Shown piece after piece: positions 35,310-44,602 of a stretch of DNA of 64,000 nt. How positions within the stretch are numbered: the stretch's first letter is position 1; each line of letters starts with the position of its first letter. The notes under the pieces were generated by a model that had not been told where the DNA came from, searched no databases, and worked only from the letters and a program-made list of their open reading frames with translations. The translations under genes were made by a program, and so were the position numbers. The stretch comes from Ancylostoma caninum. Lineage: Eukaryota; Nematoda; Chromadorea; Rhabditida; Ancylostomatidae. The stretch lies in contig JBAJFG010000635.1 of assembly GCA_037903475.1 (NCBI GenBank), positions 1 to 64,000 on the forward strand. The letters run 5' to 3'.

Positions 35310-38300
35310 TCAGCGTTTGTCCCGTTTAGTAGCGGGGTCCGCTCTAGAGGTCTGTTGACGCCATTTAGCCCTATCGCGCGCTTGGTCCGGGTGGATACCA
35401 GCTAGCTTAAGATCGGCGTGGAGTGTGTCAAGCCAGCGTTGCTTTGGTCGACCTTTTGGCCGTTTGCCGGAGACTTCGAGATCAAAGCCGACTTTGCGGA
35501 CGGTTCCTTCCTCGGCACGCAGAACGTGGCCATACCATCGCAGACGAGTTTCGCGAAGTTTATCAGATATCGCCGCAACGCCAAACCGATTTCTGATGTC
35601 CTCGTTGCAGATTCGATCGAGCCGCGTTACTCCAGCCATCCAGCGCAGCATCTTCATCTCCATAGCGCTGAGGCGACGTTCTACTTCCTTGGTTGCAGGC
35701 CAACATTCGGCGCCATAGAGAGCAACGGGACGGATGACGGTACGATAGATCTTCGATTTCAGTCGGTCCGGGATCTTCTTGTCACACAGAACACCGGTCA
35801 ACGAGCGCCACTTTCCCCATGCGGAATTAACTCGGGCTACAACTTCATGATAAAGGCTACCGTCAGATGAAATTCCTGACCCAAGGTACTTGAACACTTC
35901 CGTTCTCGGTAATTGTGCGCCGTCTACGCTTATGGTACCGGGCTGATCCACGCTGGTTGTTAAGTACTCTGTCTTCCTGACGTTAAGACGTAGGCCGAAG
36001 CGTGCAAGTTGGTCACTCCAAGCCTGTGTCAGCCGCTCGAGTTCTTGCCTGTCTTCAGACGCGAGCATGACGTCGTCTGCGTACAACAAAGTCCATGGCG
36101 TGGGTTTCTGCAGATCCCGTGTTACAACATCCATCACCACAATGAAGAGGAGCGGGGACAGAGCAGAGCCTTGGTGCACACCAACGGAAATGGGGAAATC
36201 CGTAGACATGCCAGCAGCCGCCTGCACGTGACTTCTTGGACTGGTGTAAAGAATCCGCACCCATTCGATAAGTTCTTCAGGAACGCCATGCTGCCGAAGA
36301 GCGTACCAGATGACTTCATGGGGCACGCGGTCAAATGCCTTTTCTAGGTCAAGGAAGGCGAGATGCAGCGGCTTTTGTTTCTCACGGTGCTTCTCGACCA
36401 AGAGACGTGCAGCATGTATGGCATCAGTGGTGCCGCACCCAGCTACAAATCCGCACTGGTTAGCGGAGAGCCGCACGATATCGCGAATCCTGCGGTCAAT
36501 GACATGCTCAAAAACCTTCATGGTATGGGACAGCAGGCGGATAGGTCGGTAGTTAGCGCAGTCAGCGGGACTGCCTTTGCGCTTCCATATCGGGATTGTG
36601 GTGCTCCGCTGCCATTCCGAGGGCACTATCTTCTCCGCCACTATCTGGTTAAAGAACCTCGCCAGCCATTCAGCAGATCCCCAGCATTGCGACTTCCATA
36701 GATCCACTGCCACGTCATCGGGACCAGTCACTTTATGTGACATCATTCGCTTCAGCGCTGCCTCCGTCTCCTCGGTAGTGATTGCCTGCACGGGCCCGTA
36801 GGTTGGCGATACATAGGGAATAGGTGGGTGGGCGAATTCCTCCGTCGAGACTTTCTCGAAGTAATCACGCCATCGCTTCATTGCCTTCCTGCGGTCCATT
36901 AGAAGGTGGCCATGCTCGTCGTTGACGCCATGGAACTTTTCGATATCTTCCATCTGACGTTTACGAGATTTCGCGAGCCGGTATATGAGCCGTTCGCCTT
37001 CCTTCGTGTCTAGCTTCTTTTCGACATCCGCGTAATGTGCGGCTTTCACCACCGCCACAGCCTTTTTCGCTGCTCTCTTCGCTTCGCAGTATTTACGCCA
37101 GCGGTCGTCTGTCTTGCTGTCCAGGAAGGCATGGTACATGCGCTTCTTCTCCCGAACCCTCGACTTCACTTCGTCCGTCCATAGCCAAGGTTGCTTGTCG
37201 GTCTTCCTTCGACCTGGTTTAGTCGCACCAAGTTCAGACCGCGCTGCCTCTACGACCACATCTGCTGCTTTCCGCCAAGTTTCCTCAACACTCGTTACAG
37301 GCGGTAGCTGAATGCGAGATATGACCGCGGCCTCTTTCTGCTTCAGTTTCCACCACTTGATTCGAGCTGGTCCGCATCTCTCCTCGTACTTCCTCTTCGG
37401 TGGAGTGATTTTCAACGAACAGATCAGTGGCCGATGTTGTGTCGCTACTGTCTCATACGGCACGACTTTCACGTCCGTGACCAGCTTTCGATCTTGACGA
37501 CGCAAAAGTACATAGTCGATCTGTGTCTTCGTATTGCCGCTATAGAAGGAAACAAGATGAGACGTACGTTTTTGAAACCATGTGTTCGTTACGACGAGGT
37601 TGTGAGACTCGGCGTACTCCAGAATACGTTCACCGTCTTCGTTACGTGTACCGTAGCCGAACCCACCATGACAACTGTAATCGCTCCTCGTTTCTCCCAC
37701 GTGACCATTGAGGTCTCCCGCAACGACAAGAGTATCCTCCTTCGGCACCTCTGCTGTCTTCTCATCAAGCAACGCCCAGAAGTCGTCCTTGATACGCTCA
37801 GAACAGCCAGTTTGCGGAGCGTATGCCGAGAAGAAGTGGAGCCGCAGTTCAACAGTGGCGATGACAATTTTCATAAGCCGATCGTCGAAACGCTGGACTT
37901 CTGCTATTGCGTCTCGGTAGCGTTCTGAGACTACGACTCCGACGCCACTTCTGGTACCTGCACTGCCATGGTAAATGAGTTTGTAGCCACATCCTATGTC
38001 CTTCGACTTACTGCCTGACCATCTCGTCTCCTGAACCGCGCATATGTCGATTCTTCTGCGCTCTAGTGCGGCTGCTAACTCGCACGAGCGACCTGTCAAC
38101 GTGCCGACGTTCAAAGTCGCAATTCGCGTCTTGGCTACGTTGTCCTCCTTAACGACTCGCCTGCTTGCCCCCCGATGCCGCCGTTCGCGAAGCATCGGGG
38201 ACCCTCGCATACTTTTCACACTAACCGGGCCCCGAAAGTGCGCGTCGACTCCCGTGTACGCCGTAGTTTTCTTCTCAGGCACTATTGACGTCATAACCAT
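35310..38300 (-). CDS. RTE LINE endonuclease-reverse transcriptase, 996 aa, intact
   Basis: This single frame encodes a non-LTR retrotransposon protein. Residues 58-297 form an AP-type endonuclease: TLNVGTLTG, QETRWSG (Glu), GDLNGH (Asp, Asn), IDYVLL and QHRPL (His). The RT lies at about residues 500-790, with GPDDVAVDLW, YRPIRLLSH, FLDLEKAFDRVP (near 648), GVHQGSALSPLLF and LYADDVMLA (near 738). The C-terminal part includes RLRWYGHVLR and ends in a short DRAKWRQQ-type tail, as in RTE elements. RTE proteins nick the target and prime reverse transcription from it. The ATG at 38300 is chosen because it opens the frame; an ATG two codons later is equally possible. All core residues are present, so this copy may be active. 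Confidence 0.92.
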   Translation of the reverse strand: MVMTSIVPEKKTTAYTGVDAHFRGPVSVKSMRGSPMLRERRHRGASRRVVKEDNVAKTRIATLNVGTLTGRSCELAAALERRRIDICAVQETRWSGSKSKDIGCGYKLIYHGSAGTRSGVGVVVSERYRDAIAEVQRFDDRLMKIVIATVELRLHFFSAYAPQTGCSERIKDDFWALLDEKTAEVPKEDTLVVAGDLNGHVGETRSDYSCHGGFGYGTRNEDGERILEYAESHNLVVTNTWFQKRTSHLVSFYSGNTKTQIDYVLLRRQDRKLVTDVKVVPYETVATQHRPLICSLKITPPKRKYEERCGPARIKWWKLKQKEAAVISRIQLPPVTSVEETWRKAADVVVEAARSELGATKPGRRKTDKQPWLWTDEVKSRVREKKRMYHAFLDSKTDDRWRKYCEAKRAAKKAVAVVKAAHYADVEKKLDTKEGERLIYRLAKSRKRQMEDIEKFHGVNDEHGHLLMDRRKAMKRWRDYFEKVSTEEFAHPPIPYVSPTYGPVQAITTEETEAALKRMMSHKVTGPDDVAVDLWKSQCWGSAEWLARFFNQIVAEKIVPSEWQRSTTIPIWKRKGSPADCANYRPIRLLSHTMKVFEHVIDRRIRDIVRLSANQCGFVAGCGTTDAIHAARLLVEKHREKQKPLHLAFLDLEKAFDRVPHEVIWYALRQHGVPEELIEWVRILYTSPRSHVQAAAGMSTDFPISVGVHQGSALSPLLFIVVMDVVTRDLQKPTPWTLLYADDVMLASEDRQELERLTQAWSDQLARFGLRLNVRKTEYLTTSVDQPGTISVDGAQLPRTEVFKYLGSGISSDGSLYHEVVARVNSAWGKWRSLTGVLCDKKIPDRLKSKIYRTVIRPVALYGAECWPATKEVERRLSAMEMKMLRWMAGVTRLDRICNEDIRNRFGVAAISDKLRETRLRWYGHVLRAEEGTVRKVGFDLEVSGKRPKGRPKQRWLDTLHADLKLAGIHPDQARDRAKWRQQTSRADPATKRDKR

Positions 38301-38734
38301 ACGACGTGACGTGGGTCTTCTTCGGCCGGCCTGTCACCACGGCCTGTCGCCGGCATTCGACTGTTGAGGGGAAGGATTCCCTTCCCCGTGGACGAGGGAC
38401 TTATTTGTTAGAGGCGGCCCCAGATCGCTTCTCATGTGCTTCCCAGTCGTTAGAATGCGAGCTTTTGGCCAAATCCGGACTGCAGGATACAGCCAACATG
38501 AAGCATTAGCACACACCCACACGCGCGAGTGCGTGTTCACACTCATATGCCGGCCATATGTGTCGAATCCAGCACTGTCGAACTAAGGAGTCCATCCCCT
38601 AGATCTACCCGCGTCGCAGGGCAAGCGCATGGCTGCTTTTGGTCCGCGGTAAACCCCCTATCCGCCACCTGGGGTCGCGCCACGTAGCCTCGCAGCAAAT
38701 CGGCTGGGATCCCTCGTAAGAGGGAGATCCGTGG
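38301..38734 (-). promoter_or_regulatory. 5' untranslated region of RTE LINE copy 2
   Basis: About 430 bases from the 5' terminus to the ATG, with CACACACGCGCGAGTG-like stretches and no long frame. In RTE elements this region carries the internal promoter. The matching region of another copy survives at 30190-30597. Confidence 0.5.
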
Positions 38735-38750
38735 TACCTCCGAGATAGGT

Positions 38751-40128
38751 AAACTCTGGAAAAAAAGAACCCTGAGCCAAAGCGCCGCTTCGCGGCGCTC
38801 TGTCTCGGACCCGTGTGCCACGTTACCTCCGGGCTAGATAAACTCCGGAAAAAAAAGAATCCCAGCTAGAGCTCTGTCTCGGACCCGTGTACCACGTTAC
38901 CTCCGGGCTAGATAAACTCTGAAAAAAAAAAGAGAATCCCAGCCAGAGCTCTGTCTCGGACTCGTGTACCGGTTACCTCCGAGCTAGGTAAACTCTGCAA
39001 AAAAAGAACCCTGATCCAGAGCTCTGCCTCGGACCCGTGTGCCACGTTACCTCCGAGATAGGTAAACTCTGGAAAAAAAGAACCCTGAGCCAAAGCGCCG
39101 CTTCGCGGCGCTCTGTCTCGGACCCGTGTGCCACGTTACCTCCGGGCTAGATAAACTCTGGAAAAAAAAGAATCCCAGCTAGAGCTCTGTCTCGGACCCG
39201 TGTACCACGTTACCTCCGGGCTAGATAAACTGTGAAAAAAAAAAGAATCCCAGCCAGAGCTCTGTCTCGGACTCGTGTACCGGTTACCTCCGGGCTAGGT
39301 AAACTCTGAAAAAAAAAGAACCCTGATCCAGAGCTCTGTCTCGGACCCGTGTGCCACGTTACCTCCGAGCTAGGTAAACTCTGGAAAAAAAGAACCCTGA
39401 TCCAGAGCTCTGTCTCGGACCCGTGTGCCACGTTACCTCCGAGCTAGGTAAACTCTGCAAAAAAAGAACCCTGATCCAGAGCTCTGTCTTGGACCCGTGT
39501 GCCACGTTACCTCCGAGCTAGGTAAACTCTGGAAAAAAAGAACCCTGAGCCAAAGCGCCGCTTCGCGGCGCTCTGTCTCGGACCCGTGTGCCACGTTACC
39601 TCCGGGCTAGATAAACTCTGGAAAAAAAAAGAATCCCAGCCAGAGCTCTGTCTCGGACTCGTGTACCGGTTACCTCCGGGCTAGGTAAACTCTGAAAAAA
39701 AAAGAACCCTGATCCAGAGCTCTGTCTCGGACCCGTGTGCCACGTTACCTCCGAGCTAGGTAAACTCTGGAAAAAAAGAACCCTGAGCCAAAGCGCCGCT
39801 TCGCGGCGCTCTGTCTCGGACCCGTGTGCCACGTTACCTCCGGGCTAGATAAACTCTGGAAAAAAAAGAATCCCAGCTAGAGCTCTGTCTCGGACCCGTG
39901 TACCACGTTACCTCCGGGCTAGATAAACTCTGAAAAAAAAAAGAATCCCAGCCAGAGCTCTGTCTCGGACTCGTGTACCGGTTACCTCCGAGCTAGGTAA
40001 ACTCTGCAAAAAAAGAACCCTGATCCAGAGCTCTGTCTCGGACTCGTGTGCCACGTTACCTCCGGGCTAGATAAACTCTGGAAAAAAAGAACTCCGAGCC
40101 AGAGCACCGCTTCGCGGCGCTCTGTCTC
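38751..40128 (+). repeat. 70-85-bp satellite, block 3
   Basis: The longest uninterrupted stretch, about 18 units of both the short and the hairpin type, often alternating. It ends at the insertion point of E3 within CTCTGTCTC. Confidence 0.92.
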
Positions 40129-40479
40129 TGTCGCGAACGCGACCGTTCCAAAACCGCAGGCGGCGGTGGGCGGAGCTTGTCGACAGCTACCTCTCTAAAA
40201 GAGCTAACCGGCAGCGATTCGGCAGACATCCGTCCGAGCCGACAGAAGGCGGTCGGCTCTGAATCCGTTATCCGGACAGCCCACTGCCGTCGCCCCAACA
40301 GGAAAAGAACGCGCCACCCGAATCCGTTTAATCCGCTTTATCCGTTAACCCTACTCGCCCGTTTCCAGGCGCTCCCACTGTGCAACCATATTCTCCCTCT
40401 TTTTTTACCACTCTAAGTTGAAGACTAATAAACTTCTCACTCAAGTCGTGTAATCGTTCACTACCACCGATTCGCGTCA
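40129..40479 (+). repeat. 5' LTR of E3
   Basis: 351 bp, from TGTCGCGAACGCGACC to TTCGCGTCA, with AATAAA at 40427-40432. ATCCG occurs six times. It is repeated at 56300-56650. Confidence 0.95.
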
Positions 40480-40492
40480 TGGCGCATTGCAA
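40480..40492 (+). other. Probable primer binding site of E3
   Basis: TGGCGCATTGCAA starts right after the LTR. The leading TGG is as expected for pairing with a tRNA CCA end. I could not name the tRNA. Confidence 0.5.
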
Positions 40493-41329
40493 GGATCACC
40501 GGACCATCGAACCGTTCAAAGCACCCATAACCTACTACTAGTAAAGCTTGGCTGTGGAGAATCCGTGTAAGACGTTGGGCCGAATCTACGTGGATGTCGA
40601 GCCGGATCAGCCTGTGGCCACTGGTTCGGCAAAGCACCCATGATGAGGACGACTACGACGATCACATGGGTAAACCACAGCCAGTCAACATACCCCAAAA
40701 GACCACCGTAGGAACTGAGCCCTCGCCTTAACTGAAGTTACTGCGGTACTTCAGCCTGCCGCTAAAGAGGGCAGGTGGATACGAGGTCGTAGCAGACCAG
40801 ACATGTCGTCGTCGAACAACACGTTGCCGAACGACCTGGAAAGCCGGCCGGCCAAGGAAGCTGTCGCGGACTGATCAAAACAGTGCAAACCAGGTGAAAG
40901 TCTTACTCGCTCATGAGGTCACCCCTCAGAGAGCACCCCTCCCCTACGGTAAGTTTAAAAACACCACAAATATTACTTGTACTCTTCCGTATACAAGTTC
41001 GGTTCTTCCTCACATATATCCTCTATGCCTAATTTTCCTTTCAACTGCAGAAAATCAAGCGAACAGCTCACAGCACCAAATCAATAACAGCCACTGGCGC
41101 AATCGCGCCGTCTCTGCTCTCTCACCTAGCCGTACTATTTCTATCTCACACCTCCCATCACCTCTCACAGTGCGCCACCTTTATCGTCAGCACCCTCCAC
41201 TAACCTTGAACTATTTCCACAGACGAATCGACCACCAACACTATACTCTCGCCAAACCGTACACTATTTCGCACCAATCCGTTGCGCACAATCGATCAGA
41301 CATTACAAAAAAATCAATGTGTGCGCCAC
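40493..41329 (+). other. Leader region of E3
   Basis: About 840 bases without a supported gene. It has a splice-donor-like CAG/GTGAAAG at 40893 and an acceptor-like TTTCAACTGCAG ending at 41050, so a 157-bp leader intron is possible but unproven. Confidence 0.35.
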
Positions 41330-41337
41330 TATAAATA
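41330..41337 (+). promoter_or_regulatory. TATA box before E3 gag
   Basis: TATAAATA, 53 bases before the gag ATG and 850 bases downstream of the LTR. The spacing is like that of the TATA boxes before the 3' zinc-knuckle genes. Confidence 0.4.
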
Positions 41338-41382
41338 CCCCAAACCGACCGAAGAAAGCCATTTCACCGTCAACCGCCGGCC

Positions 41383-43044
41383 ATGTCCAACACCACGAGC
41401 GTCAAGCGATCGATCACAGGAAGCCTCAACACATTGAAGGACGCCTGCCAAGGAGTAGAAGACAAGCATCTCTTCACGGACAACCAAAATCAAGGGAAAG
41501 ACTGGGACCCTAGTTGCTCGATAGAGCAGAGGAAACAATCGTTACTTGCCGCACAGCAAGTGCTCGAAACAGCGCTTGAATCCGTCACCCAAAAATGGGA
41601 GCAAACAATTTCCGATACCGGAAAACAAACCGATTCAGAGGCCACAAATGCCTTAATAGACGAGTGTCAGGCCCATTGGAAAAACCAAGATAGCGACGCC
41701 ATTGTCCTAAAAGCCAAAGATCTTGTCAGAAAGCTACAGTCGGCCCAGAAACAAACCATGGACTCGAAGCAACAATCCAACAAGGAAACGATAAATCCAG
41801 TAACCACACTTGAAAATCCACGAGAGAACTTCGCTCACAATCCATCACAATCAAGAACATTCCAAACAAGCAACAACTTATCGGAAATCAATCCGCATGT
41901 CGTAACGCAAACGTTACCCAATCATCACGAATCGATACCATCAACAAACATAATGACCGCACAACCAGTAAGACTCCCTAAATTCGAGTTACCCAAGTTC
42001 AATGGTGAACGTGAAAGTTTCCCCGAATTTTGGGACGTATTCAGCGCAGCAGTCCACAACAATAACTCGGTGCCAAATACGCTAAAGTTCCTTCACCTCA
42101 AAAACTGCCTATAAGGCGACGCAGAACTCGTGATCCGTGGGCTCGGCATGACAGAAGACAGCTACATCAATGCCATCAATCTATTACATCACCGTTACCA
42201 CCGTCCAAACTTTACAAGAAACGCAATGGTGAACAAGCCGAAAGACATTAAACCCTCAACGGAATCCGCTCAATCCCAACGAAATACATTTAGCATGATT
42301 TCAGCAAACATGATACAACTAGACAAACTTGAGGATAACTCAGAATCCACCGTTGTAATGCAACTAATCCGCGACAAATTCCCCGAATATATACGTACAA
42401 AGCTTGCTAAGCGTCAGCATAAACATGGTACTACATGGAAGACATCTCAGCTACTTGCAGCCCTCGACGGGATAATTGAGCAACAGGAAGCAGTGAGCGA
42501 CTTCAGGCAACCCCATAGTGGATCCGTAAGCATGGTAGCACAAAGCTCTCCTCCAATATCACGCACACGCCAACGATACCGATCCAGATCACCATCACAA
42601 GGATCCTACAGAAGATTATCGAAACATTATGCAAATCCCTTCGATCTCAATCGCTGCTGCTTCTGTGATTCAAAAAATCACGAATCCAAACACTGCAGAA
42701 ACGTAACGTCTCCATCAGCAAGACGAACTATGACGAGACAAAAGCTATGCTGGGTTTGTTTTAAACCAGGTCACAGAAGCTACCGATGTCGCAACCCACC
42801 ATGGCGCCAATGCGGCAAAGATCATCACACTTCCCTCTGCTTAGATTCCAGACAACAGAGACAATCGCGAAGAAAAACGTCCCCGACGCGACGCGAACGA
42901 GAATACAACCCGTACAGAAGCCACCATACCCCATCATCTCGAGAATCATCAGAAGAAAGATTAGTAGGAATAGCTCATCGGAACGAGCACAAGATAACCA
43001 TCAAAGTTTCCGAAAAAGCTCACCCTATCCACGCCGTAGGGTGA
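41383..43044 (+). pseudogene. E3 Gag with one in-frame stop
   Basis: ATG 41383 opens a frame with a helical N-terminus. It then has a DUF1759-like core beginning at LPKFELPKFNGERESFPEFW (near 41974), interrupted by a single TAA at 42112-42114; the same frame continues to 43044. Near 42651-42840 are three zinc knuckles (CCFCDSKNHESKHC, CWVCFKPGHRSYRC, and a third reading RQCGKDHHTSLC). The third has lost its first cysteine, where related proteins have CxxCG. Before the knuckles is an Arg/Ser-rich stretch. Gag would form the particle. After 43010 the coding sense seems to pass to another frame leading to the protease. Confidence 0.85.
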
Positions 43045-43618
43045 CATTCACCAACGATGAAGAAAACACGCCGAAAAAAGTAAACACCGCAACATCAGAA
43101 GTGTTGACAAACACCTTCAATCCATTTCCATGGGAAGAAGACATCACCGATGAGGAAACAGATCTATCCGTAAGAAAACTCGTATGTTCCGACATGCATC
43201 AAGAACATAGCTGCACATTCCCACGCCTCATGGCAACATACGGCAAAGCCGTCAACCAGAAAACAGGTATCATAGAAAGTGTCGATTCTTCTCGATACGG
43301 GATCCCAGCACAGTTATATCCGAGAAGACACAGCAGTACGTCTTAATCTCCCACTCAGCTGATTCAAAACGTGTAATGTGATGACCTTTGGAGGACAATC
43401 CAGTGCTGAAAGGTCAGCAAGAACAAGGGTGACATTAGTCAATATAGAGAAAAAACCAGGTTACTATCCATTTCAGTACGCGGAAGATGATAACAACAGT
43501 GTGTTCACACAATATTATTCCGCACAACCCTTTGCAGCGCCACGCTTCGAGCGTAATAGGAGAGGAAATCTCAATCGACATACTCTTAGGAATTGACTAC
43601 TATTGGAAAATAGTCGAC
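43045..43618 (+). pseudogene. E3 protease region, cut by the gypsy insertion
   Basis: A frame at 42786-43346 supplies the Gag-protease linker (acidic, with WEEDITDEETD). The retropepsin site LLDTGS is readable at 43288-43305 in a neighbouring frame, and the A17-type motif LLGIDYYW at 43589-43612. Frames change several times, so it is broken. Coding sequence stops at the CGAC target site (43615-43618) and resumes at 48427 with NTRFGPITSGH-type text typical of the region after the protease. Confidence 0.8.
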
Positions 43619-44114
43619 TGTCCGCCCACGATGTTGACCATCTTGATCAACCGGGGCGACCTCCCCTAAAGCGGTTGGCGCCCTGAGGCGGGAACACAAG
43701 AACGAGCGGGAAAAGGAAGCATATGTAAGAGAACCGTGGGCGAGCGAGAGAGCTCTTTTTCTTGGTTTTCCGAGATTCCAGTCCGCCTGTGTGGCACCTT
43801 CTTTTCGAGGCCTTAGTGGCCAAGTCTAGTGAGTCGACGCCTTAGTGGCTTTTCTATTGGTTTCCGCGTCTTCAGGAAATTCTTTTGCTTCACAACCTCA
43901 TCCACGTCTCCACCGCCGCGTCTCCACGTTCATCCTTGCTTTTTCGTTTTGCAATCTATTGATATCCTTTGTGTCATTCCGTTTGTTTGAAATAAACTAT
44001 TGTTCACTTTGTGTGTCTTCTTGTAGACTACCGTTGCGACGGACTATTACTGGTTAACCTTATTTTCGTTTAATTACTTCGAACTCGGCGCCTAAGGAGC
44101 CTAGTGCTCTCACA
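43619..44114 (+). repeat. 5' LTR of the gypsy-type element
   Basis: 496 bp, TGTCCGCC to CTCTCACA, with AATAAA at 43991-43996. It is repeated at 47931-48426. Confidence 0.96.
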
Positions 44115-44127
44115 TGGGGGCCGAACC
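44115..44127 (+). other. Primer binding site of the gypsy-type element
   Basis: TGGGGGCCGAACC follows the LTR directly and begins with TGG as expected. The tRNA is not identified. Confidence 0.55.
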
Positions 44128-44602
44128 AATTTAACCAGTAGTAGGCCGTTTCGGGGTGTTCTTGCGTCCGTGATTGCGCGCCCTAGGCTGTATTGATTAT
44201 TGATCACCGCACGCATTTCAGTAGGGCTGTGCCTATTTATCATAGTGAGCCGTGCGTAGGGATTGACTTATTGATTATCTCGTCGATATCATTTTGTGAA
44301 TCGTCTGGTGTTGCGTGACTTCGTGGTTTTGAGTAGGCACCGTAAATCAAGGGTGTCAGTGCGAGATAACAGTGCCGGAAAGTAAGAGCCTGTCGTGCAA
44401 GAAAGAAAACTGTGGAAATGGGCACTGTTGTCAGGCACAGGTGTTCATTGCATTGCGGGCCAACGTTGTTGATTGGGACTCATCAACGTTGTTGCAGAAT
44501 GGATCGCGAGGTTCTTATGGAAACCAACGACGAGAACTCCGCCCCAGATCAGGTGAGAAGTTCAAATGCCATACATGAAGTGAGTGAAGTGGCGTTCATA
44601 GT

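Larger units (their letters stand above)
35296..38734 (-). mobile_element. RTE-clade LINE, copy 2, full length
   Basis: 3.44 kb on the minus strand, comprising a 5' untranslated region (about 430 bases), one long frame and a 3' (GAA)n tail at 35296-35310. The same 16-bp target duplication as copy 1 flanks it (35280-35295 and 38735-38750). The 5' terminus has a hairpin (TCCCTCTTACGAGGGA). Confidence 0.9.
31008..39051. repeat. Tandem duplication of a ~4.02-kb LINE-plus-satellite unit
   Basis: Positions in 31008-35029 recur about 4020 bases later, including satellite variants on both sides of the LINE. One example is the unit with GCGCCGCGAAGCGGCCTTC, at 31053 and 35073. The joins lie inside satellite, so unequal crossing-over between satellite units is the likely cause. 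The unit ends are known only to within a few dozen bases. Confidence 0.82.

Noticed and set aside
38751..40128. CRISPR array
   Set aside because: The spacers are not unique; whole units repeat, which is satellite structure, and the genome is eukaryotic.
40894..41334. 146-codon frame in the E3 leader as a pre-gag gene
   Set aside because: Low-complexity text rich in Ser, His and Pro, overlapping a possible intron; no counterpart in E2.
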